Shown here: positions 1 through 13,500 of the stretch, in pieces
Layout of the letters: each line of letters starts with the position of its first letter
How positions within the stretch are numbered: the first letter of the stretch is position 1
Origin: Takakia lepidozioides
Lineage: Eukaryota > Streptophyta > Takakiopsida > Takakiales > Takakiaceae
Reading direction: 5' to 3'
Length of the DNA: 64,000 nt
Assembly: GCA_030704615.1 (NCBI GenBank)
Contig: CM060733.1
Span: 47,306,001-47,370,000, forward strand
The notes under the pieces: model-generated
Database searches by the model: none
What the model was told of the DNA's origin: nothing
Seen by the model: only the letters and a program-made list of their open reading frames with translations
Translations under genes and position numbers: made by a program

Positions 1-3000
1 CTTTATGATGTCCGCAGGAAGCTTAAAGAGAAAAAACAATGAAAGGAATTTATAATGTCACTGGGCAGGTCCACAAGGTGCATAAGACACAGTAAAACAA
101 TATCGAAGAGAGAGAGATATTCACATAGAACACAAACTAAGTAAGCATTTTGGCCGTCAAGAGATTTGCCATTACGTACTTGATGCTAACTCCCTCCTGA
201 ATGTCACGCTCGTTCTCAGCTATAGACAATGCCATGTACTCCACCTGCGCATCCAGAGCCTCAATCCGCTCATCCAAATCTCCAAACAGCGATTCCTCTC
301 CCTGTGTCAGCAGCTTATGGGGCTTTTGTCTGCCTTCCAATGCTAAGCAAGATTGTCGTTCATGTTCACACTGTTCTCTCATAGCCAAGACCTGTGGAGA
401 ATAAGTAGTTCTAGATCAAAATGGCTGCAGAAACACAAATAAAATTGAACCAGTGGGAAAGTGCACACCCCATACGAAGCAGCACACTAATCACCATCAT
501 AATTGGGTAGAGGCACTGATTGCCAGGTTGGCTAAAGGGTACACCAACCATTGGATAGACAATTATAATGTACCCGTAAAGCCGATATGCCCATATTTCA
601 CGGTTGCAAATAGAGCTTCTTACAAAAGGCTCACTTGATACACTCTCACTGTAAACCTTGCATTACTAATAAGCACTACCAAAATGGATGTGGGAGATAA
701 GGGTATCCATATTGAAGCAGGGGTGGTCTGTAAGCCAAGCAACCCCCAAGTCACTCTGCTTCTCTTCTTAGTCTCTAGTTAGTAATGTGCAGATGGTCCA
801 GAAGTGTTCGTAGAACAGTGCATGGCTTAGCAACCTTGCTTCAAACTTAGGTGTACATGTTCCTCTCCTATCAATAGCACATGATTCTGTGGGTAAAAGC
901 AACTGACATAATCTTGACTGAAAGGGCAAGCATTTCTTTACTGCGGAAGGTGGTTGAAGGTCAATTAGTTGACAAATACAAGTTTATCCCGTATTTGGAA
1001 ATGAAATCGACAACGTAAAAGAGAGTTAAGAACAAGCTTAAGAAGTCAACCTCTCCCAGTAGTTCAGTGGCTACAGCAATTTTCCCAAGGGATTTCGCTT
1101 CCTCAGCTTTGCTCTGTTTGGTTTGAATCTCTTTGTCTAGCTTCTGGATGGTGGCCGTCTTCTTCTGCAGCTCTTCAGCAATGTCATGGATGGCACGTGC
1201 ATGCTTCAGCTCCAACTTTGACCTCTCATTCAAACAGTCATCCTTTTCTGACAGAATCTCTTCCTTTTTGGCTTCCTGACAATTTATTTTGATGACATAT
1301 CAAATGATGGAAATACTGTAGGGAAAAAACGACATATCATAGGATGCCAACTACAAAGGAGAAATTTTGGGGCTCTGGTTGACTCTTACAACCCTTAAAA
1401 TCTTAATAGACAAAAAACGGATGAATTAAAGCACGTATTGTAGATTCAAAGAGGTGAGAGAAACGAGGCTCACTATGAAATCTGTCAGGCCCCAAGTACT
1501 AGCTGAGGAGGTTGTTCCTTGTGAACTTAATAGAATACGTTGGAACTCGATTGTAGTTTCTTACTAGAGATTCCAAAATCTTCTCTCATTATAGACAACA
1601 GATATCTACTCATCCGGCAATACCTGCCTTGGCCATAGAACCCACCTGATAGGGGAACGCGTGGAATAAGAAGAAGAAGAGAAGGATGGAAGTGCTTACC
1701 TGCTTGTCTTTAAGGGCCCTAGCCTCCTTCATCTTCAAAAGCTTGTCAATCTCTATGTCCAACATTGCCTCTGTCTGTTCCACATTCGGCCCTAGACCAG
1801 CTGGTGACCCCGTCTCAGATGTTTGTATCAATGTCCCTCTTCTAGAAGTGGCCTTATGGGAGTGGTCATAGGCCAGACTTCGGTCACGGTTGCTTATTTT
1901 AGAGCTGGTGCCATCTGAATCCAGCATTCCCAGCTCCTTCAGCTTTTTGTTGGCAGCAGCCATCTCTTCATTCATCCTCCTCACCACCATGCGTTGCTTC
2001 TGGTTTTCCATCTGCCTCAAAGCATGGTTTGTTCCTCATTGCTCTTTTAGACATTCTACAGTTTTACAAAGGGTGACATCTTTGAATGGCACTCAGAAAT
2101 TTCTAGTGTCCTTACAAACCACACCACTCCTAGAGAATGTGAGTTCTTGAAGTACCCATGTTGCTAGACCCCATGGCCAGTTCAGAGACACAGCAGGGAC
2201 AGGGGAAGAGTCTACTACCTCAAGTTCGCGTACGCGCTTCAGCTGGATTTCAGAGTCACGCTTGAGCACAGCCATGGTTTTCAAATGGATGTCATGCTCG
2301 TCTTCATACTTCTCAGTGGATTCCTTTATCTTCTTTTTCAGTGAATCCTGCTGAGCTCGCATGCGCGTAATTTCATGTTGCAACTGTTGCACCTGTACAA
2401 CCCATGGCAGTGTTCATGTCATTCATAATGATACTATCAATGAGCTTTTCACTACTGGTCATCATTTTTTTGAGTTCCCTGGGTAAGAGATGATTTACTT
2501 CCTTATGGCACCAGGGCCATAAACCTGCACCTGATTAAGCAAAAATGAAGGATGGCAAGGTGTTGTTTAAGGGGGAGCAGAATGGCCCTAGTCTCACTCA
2601 AGGTTTATTCAAGGAGACAAAGTCGATTCAGGACTACCAGTAGTCCTCTAAAACCTTGCCATAGTATCATTAGGGTGATATCTTCATGAAATACTGAAAT
2701 GCAGTTTAACAGACAAATTTCCCAGTTTAGCTAGTCAAGCTGCAGCAGACGTACCTTGACATCTGACTTGGCTTTTTGACGCTCCAGGCGCTGGGACTCT
2801 TGCTCCCACCGCTGCTTTTTCAGTGCTATCAGCTGACTGGTGATTTTCTTCACCTTCTCTTCATATTGTTCATGCAGCCGTTTCTTCTCCTCAGCTCCAC
2901 GGAGGGCATTCTTGTCAATTGCTTCTAACTCTTTTTTCAATGCCTCTACCTCCTCCTCCTTCCGTCTCATCTGTGGGACATTGAAGACAATAAGGCGAAG

Positions 3001-6000
3001 CTAAATCATGGGTTGCAACGCTATTTTTACCGAATTATATGGCCACGCCATCCTCAAGGTCCCAGCTGCTATATGCATCTTTGCATCACAAGCACGGTGA
3101 GGCCCAGATGTGCCGTTATATGTTCATTGTCCTAAAAATAACACACTTATTCTCACAAGATTTGGGACAAACTCACTCATGATAAAGGAAAAGGAGAGAT
3201 GAGATACACACACGAATCGAAGATACACATACACATGGACTGTGTGAGGCATAGTGAAGAGAAATGTGAACAATCCAAACCTCAGCTTCAAGCTCCAGCA
3301 TGCGAGATTCATACTGCTGAGTCAAGTGTTTGGTCTCGGTTTCATTGCGACATAGTTCCTGGATCAGCTCTTCTTTCTGTTGGATGCTGAAGGCAAGCTC
3401 ATGCAATTGCTTGTCCATAACCTGGATACCCCAAAATGGATGTCCATCACCAGGTTGATTTGATGAAATCCATAAATCCTAGGAATGTTGAGCCTCAGAT
3501 AAACACCTCATCTGAAGGGTCGTTTCAAAAGACAAATTACCCACAATAGTTGTTTGCTAAAGGGCCTAGGTGTCTGGACTCCGAAAATTTTGAAAGACTC
3601 ACATTAAAATTTCGCAGTCCAGAGAAATGAAATGGTGCTTTATAACGTCCGCGGAAAGCTTAGGACCAATGAGTTTGGTTTCAATGACCAGCTCCTGATT
3701 ACTGAATGAGGCACCCAGTCCCTGATTACTGAATGGTTTTTGAGCTGGTTTCAATGCAATAATGGTGTGGGTACGAGCAGTGTATTCAGAAGAGGTGTAG
3801 ATTCACTGACAGATACATGGTCTACAGAAAGCCTCTGCAAACATGCTTGATCCAAGTGTCAATCCAGGGGTCAAGAGATATGTTGGCCCCTGGGCGTGGT
3901 TTAGATATGGGCCGGTACCATCTTTGTCTGTAAGAAGTGACCAACACAGTAGTTTGGACATCAATTCACTGTGAGCATAAGCTCCAGTTTGTGAAGATTA
4001 GCTGAGACGGAGCATCAAGCTGCAGGCTGATATGGAGCAGTAGGCACCTGCTTGCTTCGTTTATACTCCCGTGTTTGATGCAGCACATCCTCCTCCAAGC
4101 GCAATTTTTGCTCTTCGATAGATTTTTTCTCGGACAGCAGCCTGTCCTTCTCCTCTTCCTCTGCCTGTTGACACAAAAATGGAGAAATTCAACTTCCACA
4201 ACAGCTTTTTGTGACCTGCTGGGTACATTTGAGAAGATACAGTCGATGAAATGTTCTGCTAAATCATGCCACCCCAATTAAGCTCTTATAAGTAAACAAA
4301 AGCTCAATCAGGGCAAGCCTCTAAATGCAAATGCAGCCATTATGCATGGTCCCCTTATAAGAAGGATAGTCATTCATGTCATGAATCAAATCAAAATGAG
4401 GCTAACTTTCTCGCATCCCCCTTCCTTCTACACCCAAAGCTTGAAGGTTTCATGCTGCAATGCTCTTGAATGCCTAAGCCACAATCGTCTGCCTTACTGA
4501 GTAGCATATTTTCTGTGTAAACTTTATCCCTTTCATGTCCCTCTAGCCCTTTCCCTCACTTACTATTAAAACACAGACAACAACCCAACAAACGCCTGAA
4601 GTCAGAAAGGTTATATGCGAGAAAGAAATGAAATGGTAATTCATAACATCCACGAGGTAAAGAGAAATAAAGAAGAAACATTAGAATGTCAAGGGAAGCT
4701 CAAAGAGCTCATGGAAACAAAGAATGCAACAACCAAAAAGACCTTCATCTTCTCTGTAAGCTCCTCGAGGCGTGTCTGGCCATCAGCATCAAAGCCAGCC
4801 AGAAACACTCCATCACCTCCACCTTCATCAATGTCACACTTCCCCTGAAATAGCCAACCACGCACAGGAAGCATGAGAACCCAGGTTACAACTGGCATAT
4901 AAAACCCCACCTCCAGGAAGCATAGAGACCTGACAACAGGCTCGCTCCTTGACATGCAATCTACATGATAACTCCCCTCTGATTGAGTTGAGGGGGACAC
5001 AAAGATGTTGATCTACTCATTAGCCATTGGTTGCCCTGGGCTTGTAGGAACTACCCCGCACTGCACACTGCCCTTCTGGAGCAGAAAAGTGTAAGATGGG
5101 GGAGGAGTTGAGGGGGGAACACCAGAGACTATTGCAGAAGGCCCTCTCTTGTGTATGGACGTCCCTTTGACAGCTCTTCACCACAGCATCAAGGGGTGTA
5201 ATGAAGGGTTTAAATAACCTCATCAAAGGCATCAGCACCCTCGCTTCTGTCTTCACAGACTTCTGTCTTCAGCCTTGGTTTGACACAAGGCACACTTGCA
5301 CCATTGATGACAAGAGCATCTGGCCGCCCCAACTGCCAAGCTTCAAGTGACATCCGAAGTCTGGCCAATTCGTCCTCCTTTGCACATGCTTCTTGAGACA
5401 TACGTAAAATAATTTCAGCATCTTTCTCCGTCTTCTGCATCAACGCCTCTTTCTCGTTTGTCAAGTCTCTCACCAGCTTCTTGAGGGCCTTGATCTCCTT
5501 CATCTGTTCACAGAATGACAGTGGTTCTTAGTGTCATGAGTGTCCTGCATGATGCCTTGAGTTTAGCTACAAGAGAGATGAATTAGTGGAAACGGAGGCA
5601 ACACTGCTGAGAAAACCAAGAAGGAGAATTGGGAAGGGACAGTCAGTGAAGACATTCTGAGATTTCTTGATGTTTAAACGAAGTGAGAAACATGGAAGAG
5701 TCACCTTCTCTGCGAAAATTCGCTCATCTCTTGCGAGGTCTTCAGTAGCTTCCTCCAGGGCCTCATTTTTCGCTTTGACATCAACGTCTTTTGTGGCCAG
5801 GTGCTCTTCCAACACACGGATTGTGCGTAAATGTTGGTTTATGATATTACGAGTACCCCTACTTGTCCGCCCAGGGGAGATACAGTTGCTACCCTGCATA
5901 AAGAGAGTTCAATTAGACAAACCACAATGGCCAACAGGACAAACAGCCACTTTGACAATGATTTTTCTCATCTGTGTTTCATATTTTTGGCCATATTTTC

Positions 6001-9000
6001 TACCTCCACCCGATAGATACAAACAAACAAACTTCATAACGTCCACTTCCACTTGAAAGAAGACAGCAAGTTACACTGGGAATGTCAAAAGCCCAATGAA
6101 ACTAAGGAAAGTTTCAAATGAGATACACTGAAACCTTGTGGAATCCCCAACATCCTGCATAATCAGGGACTGGGTGCCTCATGCAGTGTGGAAAATGTGA
6201 AAGCCTAAGTGCATCGGTATCGGATTTTCTCTGGGGTTCAACTGGAACCTTGGGGTGAAATAAAACGGGTGGGTGGCCATCTGCCAGGAGAATAAGAAAA
6301 GAAGGAAGCAACGTTATAACATCCACAAGGCCCTGGCCCTGAGGGCCATGGGACAAATTGACAGTAGAAGTGGCAGTATTTCGTCCATCTGCCGGGAGAG
6401 TGAGAAAAAGAAAAGAAACTTCATAACGTCCACAAGCCTGAGGGTGATTGGACAAATGGGCAGTAAAACAAGAACCAGTTAGGAAAGCATCACATGACCC
6501 CAACAAATTGCCTTATGTAGAGATAGAGGTGTCAGAGTTTTCCAACTGATGTGAACTGGGTGCTCATACTGAGGGTCCTCCAAGGAATGGCCACCAAAAT
6601 GAGAGGAGGAAAGAAACAAGAAAAGCAGGGCTGAGAAGAAGAAAACTAGACAGGGATAGCAAGCGAGAAATGCACTCATTCAAACAACCTCTTGGCCTAT
6701 CTACTGAAAATTGTTTCTACAAACCCTTGCATCAACCTTCGGAGGAGAGGACAAAAAGTCCCTCACAGCTTGGCCTTCATCAGGTTGAGACTTGGGCCTT
6801 CCACCTGAGAGGCCACCCTTCTCCCTTGTGCTCCCTCTGTCCATCAGTAGAACCAAGTCCGACGTCCCTCTTCTTGGAGCAGCATCAGCACTCACAGGCC
6901 TTTCTGTACCTGATGGTGATACTGAGTGCCCGAAACTCATGCCCTCTCCATCAATCTCCCCCATTACCCTTTTCGTCATTTCAATCAAGTAGATCTTCAC
7001 CATCATGGTTATGTCCTTACAGCCCTCCCACTGAGGGACCACTTGCACGAGTGCCGTCATCTCTGAGTGTACTTCATCCAATTTCAACTGCAGCAGGGCA
7101 AGTCGCGTGAGCAAACAAACATATTAGCGATTCAAAGAGGACCAAGATTCAGCCTGTGGAAGGGATTTCCCATCTCACATGTACTCAGCACTTAGTAGCT
7201 TGTTTGCTCACTGGCAAGGGAAGGCTTAAGAAAATGCATCTGCCTAACCTCCTCTCATATGTCGACATTGTCTTGCAGCCCCTGGCAACTTGTTTCCTAG
7301 GCTGCGGTTTCCATCTATGGTTCTTTTTCTTTCCAAAGAAAGTAGAGCTGCTTTCTTGTGTTACTGCCAAAGTTGCAGTGATCAATTCAACTGATGAGTG
7401 GCAGATGCCTTCTACACTTGGTCATCTCCCAGAGGCTCCTCAATTGGTGCATCTACACTTACAACAGGGTCGGGACGGATAAAGAAATAAAGAAACTTCC
7501 ACAGGAAGCTCAAAGAGCTTATGGGACCAAAAAAAGCATCAAGAGATTCTCCAAGTTAGGGATAGAGACAGAGGCACACTCATTCTCTACCCCATTTACT
7601 GGAGACAACCCAGCGCCAAGTGCAACTCAAACAGAGACTGCTGAAGAGAAATAGAGCAGAGAGAAAAAAAGGAGAGAGAGGGGGAGCAGCACGGCCCTTA
7701 AAGGAGCGAATTCAGCCAGCAGATACTGTCGGCAGTTAGGAATCTCTGCCAGTAACAGCTTAAGCTTCCAGAGCACCTCCCTGCCTCTTCCAATGGTCGA
7801 GCCCCATGACATGCCACTCATGGAGGGGCCCCTCTCCAGGTACTTCACAAGTGGTGAGCCACCTGACCTTGGAAAGTGTGTGTGGGAGGAGGGATTCTGC
7901 AATGAATTCCTCTGGTTCAGAAAATGTCCTGGGAATAAGCTTGACTGGGATCCAGCTGAATGGCTTGGAATTGGACACAATAGGCATTTCAATCTGGCCA
8001 ACTTCTTGGACAAATTTTCCAAGGAAAAGGGTGGTTGCATTCTGAGTGGAGCAGAAGGGGCAAGTATTTTGGAGAACATCTGCCCCCCATCCACAGTAGA
8101 GAAGATTCAGTGTCTTTCTTTGGCAAGCTATTGTGCGCACTGGAAAATGGCTGTTAGTTTGAGAGGCACTGAGATACTCCTTAGTACTTCGGCAGTTAGA
8201 TGTCCAGCCCATGATTGGTAGGATACATATGAAAAGTTGCTCAGATCGTCCTTGCTGCAGTTTCCAGCTATTAAAGGACCCGACTGGTGCCTTGAAGCTG
8301 TGTACCCTTGGCTGAGTTTTCCTTCAGGCCTGTTAGTGTAAGCTATGAGCTTCTCATTGCAAAGATAGTTGCAGACGTTTTCGCTTACTACAAAAGATAG
8401 TTGTCGCCGTCCATGGCTGTCTCAGGTTTTGCCTGTTAGGTGCCGGTGTTTCAGGTATCTACCCCTCCTACCATTTTGGGGAGGACTTGCTTTATCTTGA
8501 GAAGTGGTCAGCTCGACCACTCTTCCGTGCTGTTCATGTTTTTCTCTGATTGCTAATCCAGTCTTGGTTGGCATTTCTTGTGATTCAAGGCTTTTGACTT
8601 ATAAAAATTGATTTGAGCTGTTTCCCTTTTTTGTAATGATAAGAAGGAATGAGGAATAAGAAGACAGCAATTTATTACCTTCGTCAGACACCCGAATGGC
8701 CTGTGGGACCAAATACAAGTTCAACATGAGATTTCCAGACGAGAACCCAAAGAAGAGAAGAGAAAACTCTTACAACGACGTGATGGTAGATACTTAAATA
8801 TCTTCTTAACAATGTTCACAGAGAGTGCCTCGTACAGGTACATTGCTAAGCACTTCCAGTCACTGACAGTCTCTGACAATGATGAGCACTGTCAGTAAAG
8901 ACACAAGCATCTCCCTCTGCTCTCATGGTGCACTAAGCACCACAAAAAGTGGTCATCTGTCTCCAGTTCATGAAGGTCGAATACCGGAAAATTGTATCCC

Positions 9001-10290
9001 CTTTGGAACTGCAGCTAGCCAAATAGAGCAAAGAAAATGGGAGAGGTGGTTTACTACCTGGTAGTGGTCGCGCTCTGTACGAAGTTCCAACATTTCCTCC
9101 TGAATCTTGCTTACCAGTGACTGTGATGCCTGCATTCCCCTCCAGTTTAATTGTTGAGCATGTCCCTCTTGTTCTCTTTGTCCACAACTTACCAATGTTC
9201 TAGAAAACAGTAAATCGAGGAAACAGGAGTGTAGGGGTGGGAGGAGTGAGGAGGAAAACATTGATAGGACATCCTTACTGAATCTAATTGCCAGTCTCAC
9301 GACCCCCTAGTTCAAATGGAGTGAGTAGAACGGGCAGAGAGAGAGATATGTAGGAAGTAACTCTGGTTCCCCCACAAAAATGATTTGGATATAAAATAAA
9401 ATATAAAGCTTGGGTGTATCCACCTTTGCACAGCAGGGGAAGGGGAGAGGAAGAAAGAAGGAAAGATTATAATGATATCCACAGGGTCCCTGGGGGCCAT
9501 GGGACCAATCAAACTCACCTGTATGTCTTGCTTCAGTTTTAGGCATTCCTGCTCCCTCTCTCGGCTTTTCCGTCGCACAGTTTGCAGCTCGGCAGTCACA
9601 TTCACTGATATATCTGCCCTTGACCTTCACACATACGAAAAATCATTTGTTTCAAAGATCCAATCCTCCCCTAACAACTTTTGGAGGAGAGATTTCACAC
9701 CATTTTCTCCAAACAAAGGAGCAAGAATCAAGTCAGAAACCATAGATAACTACCCCTCAAGCCTGATAAAAGTGGTGAATTAGACCACCTGTGGTTTCTG
9801 ACAGTCCAATAATTTGGTAATGTGGATGTATTTGAACTTACCCAAACAGGAGGCCTACTCTCATAAAACACCACATTGCACACCACCTTCAAAACTTGAC
9901 CTCTCTCTCCTTTCTAGTCTGTAATCATGGGCAGGGACCCTAGCAAGACCTAAAGGGGGTTAGTGTCCTGTGGCTGATCACCACCCCACAACTACAGATC
10001 TTCACCTACTAGATATTTCAGAGCCTCAACAGAGTGAGCAGCCTACGTAGACATTCGGCGAACAAATGAAGATTTGAGTTCTCTGGACATTAGTAGGTCA
10101 ATTATGGCTTGGAAAGTTCACTTTGGCTTCCTTTTCTTGCAGAGGGATACGTTTCTATTTTACAGACTCTTTGAATGGCCATAGAGTTCCTATCCACACA
10201 GTGGAGACAACTCCACATATGAGAGATGAAATGAAATGGTACTTTACAACATCCGCGGGAAGCTCGAAGAGCTTATGGGACAAAATGGAA
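1..10290. repeat. Dispersed short repeat family in the kinesin introns
   Basis: A 50-70 bp sequence recurs in the introns and nowhere in the exons. Its parts are GAAATGGT, then TTTATAACRTCCRC, then GGAAGCTCAAAGAGCTTATG and GGGACMAAATGG. Copies or partial copies are at about 1-45, 46-80, 3623-3662, 4618-4716, 6303-6360, 6408-6470, 7482-7540, 9459-9510 and 10218-10290. The centre AAGCTCaaaGAGCTT is a near-perfect inverted repeat. Copies differ by about 10-30 per cent by eye. It may be a SINE or MITE fragment; I do not recognise the family. Confidence 0.6.
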
Positions 10291-10519
10291 GAAAGAAACA
10301 AGAAAGAGAAAGAGAAGGAAGAGGGGGAGGATAACAGAATCTTTCCATCTTAGAAGCCCATCAAAAGGGCAATGAACTTGCAAAAGCACCATACCTGATA
10401 TCATCCAAGAATTGCCGATGCGATTCATCCTGGAGAAGAGTTTCCAAACTTTGGGGCCCACTGACAGGTGTCAACCCCATGCTGCACATGCGTGTGTTCA
10501 ACAATTCCACTTGCAATGC
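137..10519 (-). CDS. Kinesin-4 coiled-coil stalk and tail exons
   Basis: These exons encode Glu/Lys/Gln/Leu-rich heptad sequence that should dimerise the motor. Examples are [17 protein letters not shown] (2755-2970), [20 protein letters not shown] (4048-4164) and [17 protein letters not shown] (near 137-391). From 5893 leftwards every exon is a multiple of three and begins and ends in phase 0, so exon skipping would keep the frame. The large 363-nt exon at 6725-7087 is less coiled and rich in Ser/Gly/Arg, a likely flexible hinge. Boundaries at 9058-9187 and 9519-9620 are less certain than the others. I cannot see a DNA-binding or Cys-rich tail as in animal KIF4, which fits a plant FRA1-like protein, but the end may be outside the window. 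Confidence 0.8.
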
Positions 10520-13500
10520 CTGCCCCAAGGAAGTTGCTTATTTTGTTAGAACTACAGCTTCTCTTTGCCCTGCTTTGTTTTTGTACTTTGACAGTTGGGA
10601 CCCTGTGGATGATATAAAGGTTATTTTTTTCTTCGAGCTTCCAAGGACGTTAGAAGTAGAATTTCATTCCAATTCCTTGTTAATTAGATAATCTGGAATG
10701 GTTATAACACTTCCCATTTAAAGATTTCTGTGACCTGACTGCAGCTATATTCCGCATTTTGACAATCCTGCTCTTTCATGGTTGTGGACTATGTAAGGGA
10801 AAGCTTACATGCTCCGTATTCACTTTATACTTGCTTCTCAATCTGGAAGCAAAGTAAACAATCAACATACCCGCACTTCTTGACGCAGCTGATTGAGCAT
10901 TACAGCCTGTGGGTCACGGTTGATGACAGGTTTGTTGCGAATATTGCGAGCCCGGTTGGCATACTTGAGTGTATTCAGCGTCTCTTCAAAATTTGTGTCT
11001 GCTGTGCTGCAACAAACAAGATGCCCCTTGTTAGAAAATGCTTTCATGATCAAGCTGCAAATAGAAAAGCTCAAGATTCTAGCAATGACTTCACTATTGC
11101 TCATGGTCTAGCTTCGTGCTCTTTACATCGTATAAGTGACATGTACTTTCCACGCCTGCTTGTAAGCCCACAAATCTCAGTGTGGTTGCTGAAGGGACGT
11201 TCAAATCTCCTTCAGCCATATGGAAGCCTGGTAAAAGTTGTGGGGAAGGATTGCTATGGACATTGAACCTCCTGACAAAGTGATCCAATTTCATAAAAAA
11301 GAGCAGGATACTGTCTTCAGTTTCTGAATCATTTCAAAGGCTACAGCACTTCATTGCTAGAGGTGTCACTATTTGGAAAGTCAAATAACAAACAGGTTTC
11401 AGGTTTTGGATTGCACCTGATACAAGCAAGCATGCACGTTCTGCTATTTCCACCGAGCGAATCCTGCCACATTGCCCCAACTCTCATCCATTGCAGAACC
11501 ATCTCTTTCTGATAAAGATCCATTTCTTGAATTAAAGATTTAATAGAAGGCAGCCAAGTCTAAATGATCTATGGTGTTTTATCCTTATTGTAAATTCTGA
11601 TCATGTCAAGTGTCCTCTGAAGGGAGCCTTGTTGTAAGTGTGCTGTTGAAATTGTCTATTCCTCATGAGAGAGCTGCTTTTGTTGAAAATGATAAGTTTG
11701 GGGTGACCACTTCAGACACTAATCAATGGGCTTTTGTACTATCAACCTCAAAAGCTTATGAACGAAATGCCGCACTACCCAAAAACTCCTGCCAGAGTGA
11801 AGAGACTCCTTCCCTCAAAGGGATTCTGCAATGTCTTTCAAGTACTGGATTTAATTTTACAACGTAGATTTCAAGTCAAGTCGTAGAGTGCAACAGATTT
11901 ACTAATTGTCCAGCTCCATATTTCCTTTGGAAGTGCACATCTGAGGCAATGAAGTGCAGAAGAATGGAGACCTGTAGCATTCGCGTGAGCTTTGATTCTC
12001 TGTAGGGAACATGATGGCCTCTTTTCCGCTCATCACCCAATGCACTTCAGATCATTCACCACCACATGCAAGCCATCAGCTTCAAGCACATTCAGATTTA
12101 AGATGTTTCTGTGGGTTGTAACTGTAATATCTTAATCAAGTATCAGACGTAGAATGGCCAACAGCAGCAAATAAATCTTTCAGCATGTTACCGTCGAAAG
12201 AGATGTTAAAAGTTCAAAAGTAAATGGTGTAATGCCTAAAGTCCAAGCTATTCACCCAGACCTTGTTTGTTTGGACGTTTTGCATTCCTCTGTCTCTCTT
12301 CCCTTTCTCCCTCTATACTTAATGAGGATCAATCAACCTGATGACATTTCCCAAGGCAAGCAGACCACAGTTAATGGTGACCGATTCCTTGAAGCGCAAG
12401 CCCACAGCACCTGTGCGCTTTGCTCTCTCTGAGCCTGCCAAGTCCACCTGCCCAAGAACAAATGCAGTAGTGTTGAGCCTTCCTGCATTTTCCACTAAAT
12501 AATCCAACTAAAATGTTATTGATTAGAGAGAATTGGCATGATGCCCCAAGTATGAGAATCTCACACACAAATTAAACTGCATGACATCGTCGGCATGTGG
12601 CTGCAGCCTGAGTGATCTTTACAAGAGTTATTGAGGTGTAATACACAGGGAAGGGATGGTATCTGACTCCTTCAAAGATAGATCTATTGTCAAGAAGCAA
12701 GACCAGAACCAGACTGTAGGTAAAATCAGTGAATCCAAGGTGATATTCTTTGGCTGGATACCTGCTTGACAGAAGAAAGCAAAGTTCTGGTATTAACTTG
12801 TCACCCACTTAGATCATTCTGAAGAGCTCCAAAGAGATTACAGTCTATCAGAGACTTTGGCTAATTTGGCAATAAAAATGTGTGGGGTGAGAAAGCTAAC
12901 CAAGTGGAACTTTGCGGTGATGACATCATTGGTACTAGAACCCTCCTGGAGGGATCGCTGTTCCACAATAATGGTGAAGATTGCATGTGACCTGCTTGAC
13001 TGCTGGTTCATGAGTGTGCTCCCGGTTGTCCGGAACACCGACCCATGCTCCAAACACCTTACCGAACCAGAATTTGTCACATAATGAAGAATGTGAGTGC
13101 ATCCACAGAAGGTCCAAGGCTATGGCACATATTAGGGCTACAAGAGGACCCCAAAGCCTGTAAAAAACATGCAACGTAATAAACGAAGAGGAACAAGAAC
13201 AAGAAATATATCAAATCAATTGAGGCCCAACAAAGAAGGACTTCATACTGACATGAGGAGACACTGAGAGACTTGCCCAGTCGCTATTGAGGTACGTCGG
13301 TCATAAAAATGTACTGGGGTATTCCCTTTCTTCACAAAAGCTTAACAGAGAGGGGCAGACGCAGGTATGTGTCAGACCTGATCATGTTTTCAAAGCTGGT
13401 GACCACCTCTTCCTTGACGCCTGCAATGATGATGTCACCATTTGCATTCTCCCGTATGGAGATAGATTTGGAGGGTGTATCGGGATGCAACAAGTCCCTT

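Noticed and set aside
7627-8221. Open frames of 140-155 codons on both strands in a kinesin intron
   Set aside because: Several overlapping frames are open at once, none has a recognisable domain or good splice borders in phase with the kinesin exons. A nested gene is possible but unsupported.
10778-11266. 162-codon plus-strand frame
   Set aside because: It is the antisense shadow of kinesin exon 10871-11006 and flanking introns.
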